Assembly (NCBI RefSeq): GCF_029223585.1
Contig: NZ_CP119424.1
Location: forward strand, 1,178,001 to 1,242,000
From: Photobacterium sp. DA100
GTDB taxonomy: Bacteria > Pseudomonadota > Gammaproteobacteria > Enterobacterales > Vibrionaceae
Direction: 5' to 3'
Length of the DNA: 64,000 bases
Shown here: positions 45,315-53,710 of the stretch, piece after piece
Layout: each line of letters begins with the position of its first letter
How positions within the stretch are numbered: position 1 is the first letter of the stretch
Made by a program: the position numbers and the translations under genes
The notes under the pieces: model-generated
What the model was told of the DNA's origin: nothing
Seen by the model: the letters and a program-made list of their open reading frames with translations, nothing else
Database searches by the model: none

Positions 45315-46804
45315 CCTCAGCTTGGCTCACACTACCTGTTGTTATATCTCTACTGACCGCAACCGGTGCCTTTTTTGTCCGCCACAACCACAAGGCCATC
45401 AACTGGGTTAGCGGCTCAAGCGTTATCCTGTCGGTATTTTGTAGTGTGCAATTATTGGCCGACATCACCACAAATGGTCCTTATGCTGTCGCTTTCGGTA
45501 ACTGGATGGCACCATTCGGTATTGTATTTGTTGCTGATTTCCTTGCCGTCGCGATGACTGTCATTACAGCTATCATCGGCGCAGTCACTGTTTTTTACGC
45601 GATGGCCGATCTCAACCACAAGCCTTCTTACGGCCTCTATCATGTGCTGTTTCATGTTTTGCTGGCAGGGGTTTATGGTGCATTTTTGACAGGTGATATT
45701 TTCAATCTGTATGTATGGTTCGAGGTCATGCTCATTGCCTCGTTTGGCCTGATGATTGTCGATGCCGAACGCAGGCAAATCGACGGTGCCGTTAAATACG
45801 TCTTGCTCAACCTAATTTCAACACTGATCTTCCTATTAGCGATTGGCTTGACCTATGGGGCAACCGGAACCCTAAACCTTGCTGATTTGCACCTGAAACT
45901 CCCGGGAGTGGATACACAAACGGCCACTTTGCTGTCAGCGCTATTTTTATTTACCTTCGCAATCAAATCAGCCCTATTCCCGCTGTTTGCTTGGCTTCCT
46001 GCGTCATACCACACACTGCCCAGCGCCGTCGTCGCCTTATTTGCAGCCCTACTCACCAAGGTGGGGGTTTATGCCCTAATCAGGGTTTTTACTTTACTGT
46101 TTCCACTTACAGAGACCAATTGGCAACCACTATTACTCTGGATCAGTGGCCTGACTATGCTCACCGGGGTCTTAGGTGCAGCCAGCCAATTTGATATCAA
46201 GAAGATCCTGTCATTTCATATTATCAGCCAGATTGGCTATATGATTATGGGCTTAGCTTTGTATACCCCGGTCGCTATTGCTGGTGCGATTTTCTATATC
46301 ATCCATCACATCATTGTTAAGGCGAACCTATTCTTAATTGGCGGTTTTATCGAGAGGAAATATGGTACCAGCCAGCTGTACCACTTAGGCGGCGTCTACA
46401 AAGCGATGCCCTGGCTAGCTTTTCTATTTCTGATCCCCGCATTCTCGCTGGCCGGTTTCCCGCCACTTTCAGGCTTTTGGGGCAAGTTCCTTGTTATCAA
46501 AGCCAGCATTGTCAATGACTACAATATCTTGGCTGCGACAGCTCTAGTGGTTGGCCTACTGACTATATTCTCGATGACCAAAATATGGAGCGAAGCCTTC
46601 TGGAAAGCACCGGTAGCCAATCAAACAGCCCAAGAGCTCACCCTACCAACCACGCTGCTTTACTGCTTGCCCATTGCGACGCTCACAGTAATGACGATAA
46701 CTATCGGGCTTGTCGCTCAGCCTTTCTTCGAGTTTGCCAATGAAGCAGCAGAGCAGATATTGAACCCAATACAGTACATTCACGCTGTACTTGGGGAGCC
46801 GTAA
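45311..46804 (+). CDS. mnhD: Na+/H+ antiporter subunit D
   Basis: The 497-residue, roughly 14-helix protein is the NuoN/NuoM-like subunit. Conserved segments include YVWFEVMLIASFGLMIVD near 135, LFPLFAWLPASYHTLPSAVVALFAALLTKVGVYAL with channel Lys near 225-260, and FHIISQIGYMIMGLALY near 300. It overlaps mnhC by ATGA. Length and order match the family. Confidence 0.94.
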   Translation: MTSAWLTLPVVISLLTATGAFFVRHNHKAINWVSGSSVILSVFCSVQLLADITTNGPYAVAFGNWMAPFGIVFVADFLAVAMTVITAIIGAVTVFYAMADLNHKPSYGLYHVLFHVLLAGVYGAFLTGDIFNLYVWFEVMLIASFGLMIVDAERRQIDGAVKYVLLNLISTLIFLLAIGLTYGATGTLNLADLHLKLPGVDTQTATLLSALFLFTFAIKSALFPLFAWLPASYHTLPSAVVALFAALLTKVGVYALIRVFTLLFPLTETNWQPLLLWISGLTMLTGVLGAASQFDIKKILSFHIISQIGYMIMGLALYTPVAIAGAIFYIIHHIIVKANLFLIGGFIERKYGTSQLYHLGGVYKAMPWLAFLFLIPAFSLAGFPPLSGFWGKFLVIKASIVNDYNILAATALVVGLLTIFSMTKIWSEAFWKAPVANQTAQELTLPTTLLYCLPIATLTVMTITIGLVAQPFFEFANEAAEQILNPIQYIHAVLGEP

Positions 46805-46817
46805 AGGGAGTAAAGGT

Positions 46818-47294
46818 ATGAGTTATTTTATTCTAAATCTATTTCTTGCCATGGCATGGACACTGATCAACGGCCAATACAGCAGCTTGGATTTTATTGT
46901 CGGCTTTGTCGTCGGGTATTTTACCCTGAGCCTCTGCCAACCGTTCGGGTTGAAAACCGGTTACTTCAAGAAATTTACCGCTTTCGTAAAACTCATTATC
47001 TACTTCTGTTACGAAATGATCGTATCTGTCGCCAAAGTCGTTTGGGATGTCATCACGCCAACCCACCTAAGCCAACCGGATATCGTCTACGTTCCGCTTG
47101 ATGCAGAAACGGATCTTGAAATCACACTCTTGGCCAACATGGTGTCATTAACGCCTGGCAGCTTGAGCCTCGATGTCACGCCCGACAAGAAGTATCTCAT
47201 CTTGCATGTCATGTTTGCCCCTGATCATGAAAGCGTCAAGCAAGACATCAAACAAGGTATGGAAGCTCGAATTTTGGAGGTAACACGTGGCTGA
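46818..47294 (+). CDS. mnhE: Na+/H+ antiporter subunit E
   Basis: I start at ATG 46818, preceded by GGGAGTAAAGGT, giving 158 residues; a nine-residue upstream extension is in frame but unsupported. Two N-terminal membrane helices are followed by a cytoplasmic domain with [24 protein letters not shown] near 100-123, the MrpE signature. It lies 13 bp after mnhD. Confidence 0.92.
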   Translation: MSYFILNLFLAMAWTLINGQYSSLDFIVGFVVGYFTLSLCQPFGLKTGYFKKFTAFVKLIIYFCYEMIVSVAKVVWDVITPTHLSQPDIVYVPLDAETDLEITLLANMVSLTPGSLSLDVTPDKKYLILHVMFAPDHESVKQDIKQGMEARILEVTRG

Positions 47295-47568
47295 TCTACT
47301 TCAGGTGAGCATTCAACTCTCCTACATCGGCTTGATTATCAGCTTGGTATTGGCCTTTATACGCCTAATACTCGGGCCGACCTTGGCTGATCGGGTGGTT
47401 GCATTGGATCTGATATCTTTCGTCACTATCGGCTTTATCGCCGTCTATACCCTAGACAGCGGCCAGAAATCTTTGCTCGATGTTGCCATTACCCTCGGAC
47501 TGGTCGCTTTTCTTGGCACCATTGCTTTTGCAAGGCTGATCACCAAACAGAAGATTGATAAGGGCTAA
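47287..47568 (+). CDS. mnhF: Na+/H+ antiporter subunit F
   Basis: The 93-residue, three-helix subunit starts at GTG 47287, overlapping mnhE by eight bases, with GGAGG upstream. The MrpF core RLILGPTLADRVVALDLISF near 26-45 with its conserved Asp is present. This small subunit is needed for antiport and may also affect solute efflux. Confidence 0.92.
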   Translation: MADLLQVSIQLSYIGLIISLVLAFIRLILGPTLADRVVALDLISFVTIGFIAVYTLDSGQKSLLDVAITLGLVAFLGTIAFARLITKQKIDKG

Positions 47569-47570
47569 AC

Positions 47571-47867
47571 ATGGACATTTTAATCAGCGTACTGCTGCTT
47601 TTCGGCACCTTTTTCACCCTAGTCGCCAGCCTGGGGATTGTCAGAATGCCGGATCTCTATACCCGCATGCATGCAGCGACAAAAGCCGGTACCGTAGGGA
47701 TTTGTTTTCTTTTGCTGGCCGTTTCATTGTCAATGCCGGAAGTCACAGTAATCTCCAGGGTAATCGGTACGATTTTATTTCTCTTCATCACCGCCCCTGT
47801 TGCAGCCCACCTTTTGGGTAAAGCAATGCAACAAAATGGCTATAAGATTTGGCGCAATAAAAAGTGA
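47571..47867 (+). CDS. mnhG: Na+/H+ antiporter subunit G
   Basis: The 98-residue, three-helix subunit shows the MrpG signature GIVRMPDLYTRMHAATKAGTVG near 22-43 and ITAPVAAHLLGKAM near 75. It starts two bases after mnhF and ends the operon. It completes the seven-function complex A+B, C, D, E, F, G. A weak inverted repeat follows before the convergent flavin reductase gene. Confidence 0.93.
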   Translation: MDILISVLLLFGTFFTLVASLGIVRMPDLYTRMHAATKAGTVGICFLLLAVSLSMPEVTVISRVIGTILFLFITAPVAAHLLGKAMQQNGYKIWRNKK

Positions 47868-47948
47868 TTAGTTTCGCCCTCAGCAATAACACTAAGCAAC
47901 ATATTATTAACTATCGCCAGTGACTCACAAGCCGTCACTTATTGGTGA

Positions 47949-48584
47949 TTAAAACTTCAACAACTGCGGCTCTATACCAGGTTTGGCATAACTCAACCGG
48001 CCAAGTCGCTGGGTTACGTGGTAACTATCGAGACCGGAGATAGCCACACTGCCCAACGCTTCAATATCAAGGTACCCCGTTTCCGTCACCGCACTTTCAT
48101 CAAGTTCTAAGTGTGTGACTTCACCAATCACCATCTCCACACCGTTTATTTCCAATGTCTGGCAAGAACGCAAAGCCAACGCGTACTTCAAGCGACTCTC
48201 TGCAACAAAAGGCGCTTTGATACCATCCAGCCATTGAGGCGTTAGCCCTACTTCAGAAAATTCAGAAACAGTTTCCGGGTAGCGGGCTGAGGTTTGGTGT
48301 GCCTTTTGCCATATCTCATGGTTAACATGGTTTATCGTGTATTCACCATCACTCAAGATGTTCTCGAGCGTATCCCGCCTTACTGTATGTGGACGCATGA
48401 TCATCCCGATCAAAGGCGGATTGGCACCAAGGTGAAATACCGAGCTTACAATCGCCAAATTGGTATTACCTGCGTCATCTTGTGTACCGACTAAATTCGC
48501 ACTTTTGAAACCTGAAAGACTGTTTATCAAATTAGCCCGGTACCGGTCATCCATATCCTTAAAATCGGCTTTGCGAAACATCAT
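47949..48584 (-). CDS. Flavin reductase-like FMN-binding protein
   Basis: The 211-residue protein has a flavin-reductase-like split-barrel: FKSANLVGTQDDAGNTNLAIVSSVFHLGANPPLIGMIMRP is the FMN-binding region near 25-65. The family (DIM6/NTAB-like) reduces flavins or binds FMN for a partner oxygenase. Two adjacent ATGs (48584 and 48581) follow AAGGTGG; either is possible. A frame extension to 48623 lacks a ribosome site. It diverges from the mdaB-like gene and may share regulation with it. Confidence 0.8.
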   Translation of the reverse strand: MMFRKADFKDMDDRYRANLINSLSGFKSANLVGTQDDAGNTNLAIVSSVFHLGANPPLIGMIMRPHTVRRDTLENILSDGEYTINHVNHEIWQKAHQTSARYPETVSEFSEVGLTPQWLDGIKAPFVAESRLKYALALRSCQTLEINGVEMVIGEVTHLELDESAVTETGYLDIEALGSVAISGLDSYHVTQRLGRLSYAKPGIEPQLLKF

Positions 48585-48938
48585 TACGACCACCTTGTTA
48601 AATGAGGGACTCATAAGAGACAACCCAATTTATACTCATCAGCAAAGCAGATTGATCACTTGTTTAAGCTTCGTTAAATCTGTTTCTCGCCTTCCATTAA
48701 GGCGACAAAAGGCGACTCCACTAGTGGTCCTTTCAGAATCTAAGCAGAAAGTTTATTGAAATTAACCGATTGAAACTTAAAAGAATACAGCTTAATCCGC
48801 AATATTAATTAGCAGGTTACCAAAAGTTAACTAATTGCATTCAAGATCTAGGTAACCATAATAAACCACATCAAGCAAAACGATTGGAATGATCGTTAAC
48901 ACAGTACAGTCCAATGACATCGAATGAAGGATTTAGTT
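48585..48938. promoter_or_regulatory. Divergent control region, flavin reductase / mdaB-like
   Basis: The 354-bp gap has no gene. It contains GGTTACC (48815-48821) and GGTAACCATAATAAA (48851-48865); the latter differs at one base from GTAACCTTAATAAA upstream of hxlR (50177-50190). It also holds ATTGGAATGAT (48883-48893). Confidence 0.45.
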
Positions 48939-49523
48939 ATGAGCAACGTTCTTATCATCAACGCCCATGAGCCATCACCTTTTTCAGAAGGCAAATTGAA
49001 TGCAGCCCTAGTAGATAAAGCACGAACCCAATTGGAGGCCAAAGGCCATGCTGTTCGGGTTGTGACTATGCAGGACGAAATTGTTGTCGAAGAACAGCTA
49101 GGTCACTTTGATTGGGCTGATCGTGTCATCTTGCAATCACCAGTCAACTGGATGACGATTCCATGGTCGTTCAAACGTTATATGGATGATGTGTTTACTG
49201 CAGGTATGGGTGGGGCTCTGTGTAGCTTTGATGGCCGCAGCTCAGACAACCCTACAAAGAATTATGGTACTGGTGGCACACAAACCAATACAAAATACAT
49301 GCTTTCGTTCACCTTTAATGCGCCAAAAGAGTCATTTAACGATGAAAGTGAATACCTGTTCGAAGGTCGAAGTGTCGATGATTTGATGTTCCACATGCAT
49401 GCTAACTTCCGCTTCTTTGGCATGTCTGCGCTACCGACATTCGCCTGTTATGACGTGATGAAAAATGGCGATATCGAAAATGACTTCAAACGCTTTGAAG
49501 CTCATCTAGACGCCAACTTTTAA
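48939..49523 (+). CDS. MdaB-like NAD(P)H quinone oxidoreductase
   Basis: The 194-residue flavodoxin-fold protein starts at ATG 48939, eight bases after GAAGGA. It has IINAHEPSPFSEGKLNAAL near 6-24, QSPVNWMTIPWSFKRYMDDVF near 72-92, and GTGGTQTNTKYMLSFTFNAP near 110-130, all typical of MdaB/KefF-like NAD(P)H quinone reductases. Two-electron quinone reduction protects against electrophiles. It is followed 14 bp later by an AhpD-like gene and then by hxlR. Confidence 0.85.
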   Translation: MSNVLIINAHEPSPFSEGKLNAALVDKARTQLEAKGHAVRVVTMQDEIVVEEQLGHFDWADRVILQSPVNWMTIPWSFKRYMDDVFTAGMGGALCSFDGRSSDNPTKNYGTGGTQTNTKYMLSFTFNAPKESFNDESEYLFEGRSVDDLMFHMHANFRFFGMSALPTFACYDVMKNGDIENDFKRFEAHLDANF

Positions 49524-49537
49524 CCGGGAGCAGTGAA

Positions 49538-50101
49538 ATGACCAAGTTCACCTATTACACAGCTGACAACGCGCCAGAAGAATCGAAAGGATTGGTAGAA
49601 CAGTCCCTCAAGGGCTTTGGCATGTTACCCAACCTGCACAGCGTTTTGGCAGAGGCTCCGGCAACGTATGAAGCCTATAATACAACCTTTGATTTATTCA
49701 TGAAGAACACCACTTTCAGCCCCTTGGAGCAACAAGTCGTGTTTATGACAGCCAATTTCGAAAACAACTGTCATTATTGTGTCCCTGGCCATACCTGGAT
49801 GATGAAAACTGGAAAAATGCCAGAGGATGTCATTGAGGCTTTGCGTGAAGGCACCGTCATTCCCGACGCTAAACTTCAGGCACTGCATGACTTTACCAAA
49901 GCACTGCTGGATAACCGTGGCCACATTGGTGATGATCGTCTGCAAGCTTTCTTGGATGCCGGATACACCAAGAGGCAAGCATTGGAAGTTCTGACAGGCC
50001 TGTCCGCGAAGTTGATTTCCAACTTCACGAATGCTTTAGCCCACACCAAAACAGATAAGCCGTTTGAAAAATTCGCCTGGACGCACCCTAGCGAAAGATA
50101 G
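49538..50101 (+). CDS. AhpD-like carboxymuconolactone decarboxylase family protein
   Basis: The 187-residue alkylhydroperoxidase-like protein has the redox motif CHYC (Cys78/Cys81) followed by His85 (NCHYCVPGH), and FEKFAWTHP at the C-terminus. Such proteins use the thiol pair to reduce peroxides or electrophiles. It is co-transcribed with the mdaB-like gene (14-bp gap, GGGAGCAGTG before the ATG). With the HxlR regulator it makes a typical quinone/electrophile-response group. Confidence 0.85.
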   Translation: MTKFTYYTADNAPEESKGLVEQSLKGFGMLPNLHSVLAEAPATYEAYNTTFDLFMKNTTFSPLEQQVVFMTANFENNCHYCVPGHTWMMKTGKMPEDVIEALREGTVIPDAKLQALHDFTKALLDNRGHIGDDRLQAFLDAGYTKRQALEVLTGLSAKLISNFTNALAHTKTDKPFEKFAWTHPSER

Positions 50102-50140
50102 AGGCCTTTATCCATACTTTCCGCCTCCCAGTTCATTATG

Positions 50141-50190
50141 GTAACCTTAGTACACTAATCAACCAATGTACTTTTTGTAACCTTAATAAA
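50141..50190 (+). promoter_or_regulatory. hxlR promoter region with repeated GTAACCTTA
   Basis: GTAACCTTA occurs twice (50141-50149 and 50177-50185), with AGTAC/GTACT inverted half-sites between. A near-identical GTAACCATAATAAA lies upstream of mdaB. These are candidate HxlR binding sites. Confidence 0.45.
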
Positions 50191-50203
50191 TGAGGTGGAT
50201 AGC

Positions 50204-50560
50204 GTGGAAGGCGTCGTAAAGATTGATAGCAAAGGGCGCAAGTCAGTCGCCAATGTATGTAAAGAGCCTTGCGCCATTGAAAAAGGCATGCGGCTGATTG
50301 GTGGCAAGTGGAAGGGCTCGCTGATCTATCATCTGAAAGATGGACCAGTTCGTTTCAATGACTTGGCACGCCTCCTGGGTGGTGCGAGCAAGAAAATGGT
50401 CGACCAGCGCCTCAAAGAGCTTGAAGCTGAAGGCATGGTGATACGCAAAGTGATCAGTGACCGCCCTATCGCCGTCAGTTATGAACTGACGGATTTTGGC
50501 CGAACTGCTCTGAAAATTTTGGATGATCTGCGCGTCTGGTCCGAAAGCCATAAGCTGTAA
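50204..50560 (+). CDS. HxlR-family transcriptional regulator
   Basis: The 118-residue winged-helix protein starts at GTG 50204, a few bases after GAGGTGG; a GTG at 50195 overlaps that site. Signature segments are CAIEKGMRLIGGKWKGSLIYHL near 20-41, VRFNDLARLL and KMVDQRLKELEAEGMV, then SYELTDFGRTAL. HxlR proteins often carry an N-terminal redox-sensing Cys; here two (VCKEPC) lie near residues 17-21. It probably senses quinone or aldehyde stress and controls mdaB-ahpD. Confidence 0.87.
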   Translation: MEGVVKIDSKGRKSVANVCKEPCAIEKGMRLIGGKWKGSLIYHLKDGPVRFNDLARLLGGASKKMVDQRLKELEAEGMVIRKVISDRPIAVSYELTDFGRTALKILDDLRVWSESHKL

Positions 50561-50579
50561 CCCACACCAAGACCGTCAG

Positions 50580-50621
50580 GCATTATCAAGCATTAGCTCT
50601 TGCGCTAATCAGTGATAATGC
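50580..50621 (+). terminator. Two-part hairpin after hxlR
   Basis: An outer 9-bp stem (GCATTATCA/TGATAATGC) and an inner 6-bp stem (ATTAGC/GCTAAT) with symmetric 3-nt bulges form one elongated hairpin. No T tract follows; it may end the hxlR transcript or stabilise it. The rest of 50561-50770 shows nothing else. Confidence 0.5.
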
Positions 50622-50774
50622 TTGAAAGAGCTACAATGGAATATAATCCAGCTTTTGCTTCTCGGAAACTCTACTCTAAACCGCTACAAAAATCAGATTC
50701 AAAATTGGCTTTTTCTCAAAACACGATAGACCTTATGATTGGGATAATATAATCACCCATCAAGATTGAAACTA

Positions 50775-50836
50775 TATAAAAAGGCAGGCTCTAATATACA
50801 GGCACCTTCTAGTGACCAATATATTAAAAACCTGCC
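50775..50836 (-). terminator. Terminator after the triple RidA gene
   Basis: GGCAGG (50783-50788) pairs with CCTGCC (50831-50836), and on the minus strand the stem is followed by TTTTTAT. The loop is long but internally AT-paired. Confidence 0.6.
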
Positions 50837-50881
50837 CTTCGTATTACTGCCTCAATTAAGATCTATTTACCTAAATAAAAC

Positions 50882-52150
50882 TTATTTGACTTGCGGTAGC
50901 GTACCTTCGCCGTTAGATACTACTGCATCGATTTGTACCAGTGCATCCATTTCAATTTGAGAAACACCGACTACTGTACGAGCAGGAAGATCACCCTGGA
51001 AGAAAGTTGTGTAAACTTCGTTGATTGCCTCGATATCGGCAACATCTTTCAGGTGGATGTTGATTTTAACGATATCGTCCATAACGTGGTCAACGCTTTC
51101 TACGATAGCTTTAATGTTCTTCAAGCACTGCTCTGCCTGCTCTTTCGCGCCACCAGCCACGATTGCATTGGTCGCAACATCAACAGGAAGCTGAGCCGCA
51201 ATGTGGTTGTAGTGTGAGAAAGCAACAGTTTGAGTGTGTAGCGGGTTACGTGGTGCCGCATCGGTATTGTTTGCACGAATAACGATATTGTGGCGATCTT
51301 CGACTTCTTGTGGCGGAGTGCCGTCACCGTGAGAAACAGAAGCGTCGATTTGTACTAGTGCACCCATTGGTAGCGCGTCTGCCGCAATGATAGAGCGAGC
51401 TGGAACGTAAGCTACTGCGCGAGCGATAGATGAATCAGGGAAGAAAGTTGAGTACACTTCGTTCACTGCATCAACGTTGGCTAGATCGCTTAGGTATAGG
51501 TTGATTTTAACGATGTCATCGAAAGGTACGTCGATGCTTTCAAGGATCGCTTTCATATTCTTCAAACACTGAGCAGTTTGCTCCTTCACACCACCTTCAA
51601 CGATTGCACCTGTTTTAGGGTCAACTGGCAGCTGAGCTGAAATATTGTTGTAGTGAGAGAAAGCAACAGTGTGGGTAGCCAGTGCGTTTAGCGGCGCGTT
51701 TTCAGTGTTGCGAGAAAGCTTAACTAGCGGGCAAGGCGCTTGAGGAGCTGTACCTTCACCGTTAGAAATAAGCGCGTCCATTTGAACACGAGCATCACTC
51801 ATTGGTAGCGCAGCAACTTGAACCACAGTGCGGGTTGGGATTAGGTTTTCGAAGAATGTTGCATACACTTCGTCTACTGCTTCCATGTCTGCAATATCTT
51901 TTAGGAATACGTTGATTTTAACAACGTCGTCCATCACGTGATCGATGCTCTCTACAATGGCCTTAATGTTTGTTAGACACTGTTTAGCCTGCTCTTTTAC
52001 ATCACCAACAACGATTTCGCCTGTTTTAGGGTCAACAGGTAGTTGTGCAGAAAAGTTATTGTAGTGAGAGAAAGCGACTGTTTGGGTAGATACAGTGCTT
52101 AGAGGGGCATTTTCAGTGTTTCGAGAAACTTTAATGATCGCATCAGTCAT
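50882..52150 (-). CDS. Three-domain RidA (YjgF/UK114) fusion protein
   Basis: The 422-residue protein consists of three tandem RidA-like domains (about 1-135, 140-280 and 285-422), each with SRNTENAP or a variant, TVAFSHYN, AQLPVDP, KEQ..QCL.N.KAI.ES, DD(I/V)VKIN, EVY.TFF and an (A/T)R-V motif holding the catalytic Arg. The final motif reads VQ(M/I)DA in each repeat, with Asp where E. coli RidA has Glu120. RidA proteins are homotrimers that deaminate reactive enamines and imines with active sites between subunits. One chain of three domains could fold as a pseudo-trimer. Domain 2 carries an insertion after its Arg. The gene is isolated. Confidence 0.9.
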   Translation of the reverse strand: MTDAIIKVSRNTENAPLSTVSTQTVAFSHYNNFSAQLPVDPKTGEIVVGDVKEQAKQCLTNIKAIVESIDHVMDDVVKINVFLKDIADMEAVDEVYATFFENLIPTRTVVQVAALPMSDARVQMDALISNGEGTAPQAPCPLVKLSRNTENAPLNALATHTVAFSHYNNISAQLPVDPKTGAIVEGGVKEQTAQCLKNMKAILESIDVPFDDIVKINLYLSDLANVDAVNEVYSTFFPDSSIARAVAYVPARSIIAADALPMGALVQIDASVSHGDGTPPQEVEDRHNIVIRANNTDAAPRNPLHTQTVAFSHYNHIAAQLPVDVATNAIVAGGAKEQAEQCLKNIKAIVESVDHVMDDIVKINIHLKDVADIEAINEVYTTFFQGDLPARTVVGVSQIEMDALVQIDAVVSNGEGTLPQVK

Positions 52151-52719
52151 TTTTAATTATATCCTTTGATGTAGTACAGAAATATATATCTATCTAAAGT
52201 AGATTTATTTAGAAGAGCCTTGAAAGTGATGTGATAGTATGGGAAAAATTTCACTTTAAATGTGACTTATATCAAAATCTATTTTCGCTACGTCTGTGTT
52301 ATGCAGAGAATAATTAGTCAATTTACGACTAATTATCCGCAAAAATTATTAAATTCTGTCTGACACTTCGTTTTTTATGCAAATGATTCGTAAATATTGA
52401 ATACAATCTCAGCAAGATAAATTCTATTTTTGTTATGTTTTGGCTGATTTTGATAGCTTGTTCACAATAATCTGATGCTAATGCATATACAGCTTAAATT
52501 TTCTTGTCGTTTATTGCGCTATCAATGAATAAATACCCTCGCGCTTAACTTTTACCATTGCAGCCCGCCCCATACTCCCCACCAACCAGCATATGAGTAA
52601 TTGATTTATTAAGACTTTAATAAACACACAAAAGTTAAAACAACTGGCTAATTGTTAATAAACTGTTCCAGCATTTTTTGTTTACCCTTTGAATTATCAC
52701 TATTGAACATTATGGGAAG
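52151..52719. promoter_or_regulatory. Gene-free region upstream of triple RidA
   Basis: No gene is visible in this very AT-rich stretch. It contains a perfect 10-bp inverted repeat ATAATTAGTC/GACTAATTAT with a 7-base spacer (52310-52336) and a looser GAAAGTGA/TTTCACTTT repeat (about 52223-52258), which are possible operators for the RidA gene. Confidence 0.4.
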
Positions 52720-52750
52720 CAAAAAAAGGCCAGAGACGCGCTCTGGCCTT
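52720..52750 (-). terminator. Terminator after the EEP-fold gene
   Basis: AAGGCCAGAG pairs with CTCTGGCCTT around a five-base loop, followed on the minus strand by seven T residues: a strong rho-independent terminator. Confidence 0.92.
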
Positions 52751-52791
52751 GACTCAATCACAGCGGGCATTACCATTGCTATTGATAGCTA

Positions 52792-53655
52792 TTATTGAAA
52801 AGATATATTGGACATCACAGACAGGTGATCGGATGCGTAAATACCGTCCTTAACCACACTTCTGTATTCAAACGTATTTACCGCTAATTTGTCATTAACA
52901 AAGATATAGTCAATATCTTCAGGCTTTTCCTTGCCATAACCATGATAGGTAAACACCTGATCTTTGTTGCCGTTCACACCGGTAAAAGGTTGCTGACTGA
53001 TTTCACGGGCGTCACGGTATAGGTTGATCAAGGCCTGATAGGACGCAATATCACTGCGCTCGAAGTTCAAATCGCCGAGAACGATAACGGCATCACCGGC
53101 CCCGCTGGTGATCTCCTCCGCTTTCTTACTCAGCAATTTCGCACTTTGTTGACGAGCCATTTGGCCTATATGGTCAAAATGGGCATTAAACACCAGCACC
53201 CGCTTGCCCGTGGCGATTTCTTCCAGTCTCACCCAGGAAGTGATCCGGGTAAGATCGGCATCCCAGCCAACACTGGCAACAACCTGAGGGGTTTCTGACA
53301 GCCAGAAGGTTCCGCCACCGAGCTTCACATATTTATCATTACGGTAAAAAATAGGAACAGCTTCCCCTTTCGCATTACCGTCATCACGACCTACCCCGAC
53401 CCAGCTATACTCAGGTAACTGACGGGCCAAGTAGGCAATTTGATCACTGAACGCTTCCTGCAGTCCGGCAATATCAGTCTGCGCAATGATATCCGCCACT
53501 ATAGCCTTGCGGTTATCCCATGTATTGTTGCCGTCGTATTCACTGCCGATAACACTGTCTTTGCTGTTGCGGATATTAAACGACATAACATCGAAATCCG
53601 CGGCCACCGCAGGCAGGGCCAGTGAACACATCACTAGTAGAGAAATCTTTTTCAT
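52792..53655 (-). CDS. Secreted endonuclease/exonuclease/phosphatase-fold protein
   Basis: I start at the ATG at 53655 (287 residues), preceded by GGAGC; a longer frame overlaps the NLP gene. Residues 1-19 are a signal peptide ending AVAAD. The EEP catalytic set is present: MSFNIRN near 25, GLQEAF near 68, FNAHFDHIG near 172, LGDLNFERSD near 210 and SDHLSV near the end. The fold serves DNases, sphingomyelinases and inositol-phosphate phosphatases; the substrate here is unknown. It is the last of three secreted-protein genes and is followed by a strong terminator. Confidence 0.85.
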   Translation of the reverse strand: MKKISLLVMCSLALPAVAADFDVMSFNIRNSKDSVIGSEYDGNNTWDNRKAIVADIIAQTDIAGLQEAFSDQIAYLARQLPEYSWVGVGRDDGNAKGEAVPIFYRNDKYVKLGGGTFWLSETPQVVASVGWDADLTRITSWVRLEEIATGKRVLVFNAHFDHIGQMARQQSAKLLSKKAEEITSGAGDAVIVLGDLNFERSDIASYQALINLYRDAREISQQPFTGVNGNKDQVFTYHGYGKEKPEDIDYIFVNDKLAVNTFEYRSVVKDGIYASDHLSVMSNISFQ

Positions 53656-53710
53656 TTTTTGCTCCGTGCTACTTATGGTTAAGAGGTTACGGCCTCTCAA
53701 GTTATTATGA

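Noticed and set aside
50580..50621. Integron attC-like site
   Set aside because: The hairpin lacks the conserved R and L core sites and no gene cassette array surrounds it.
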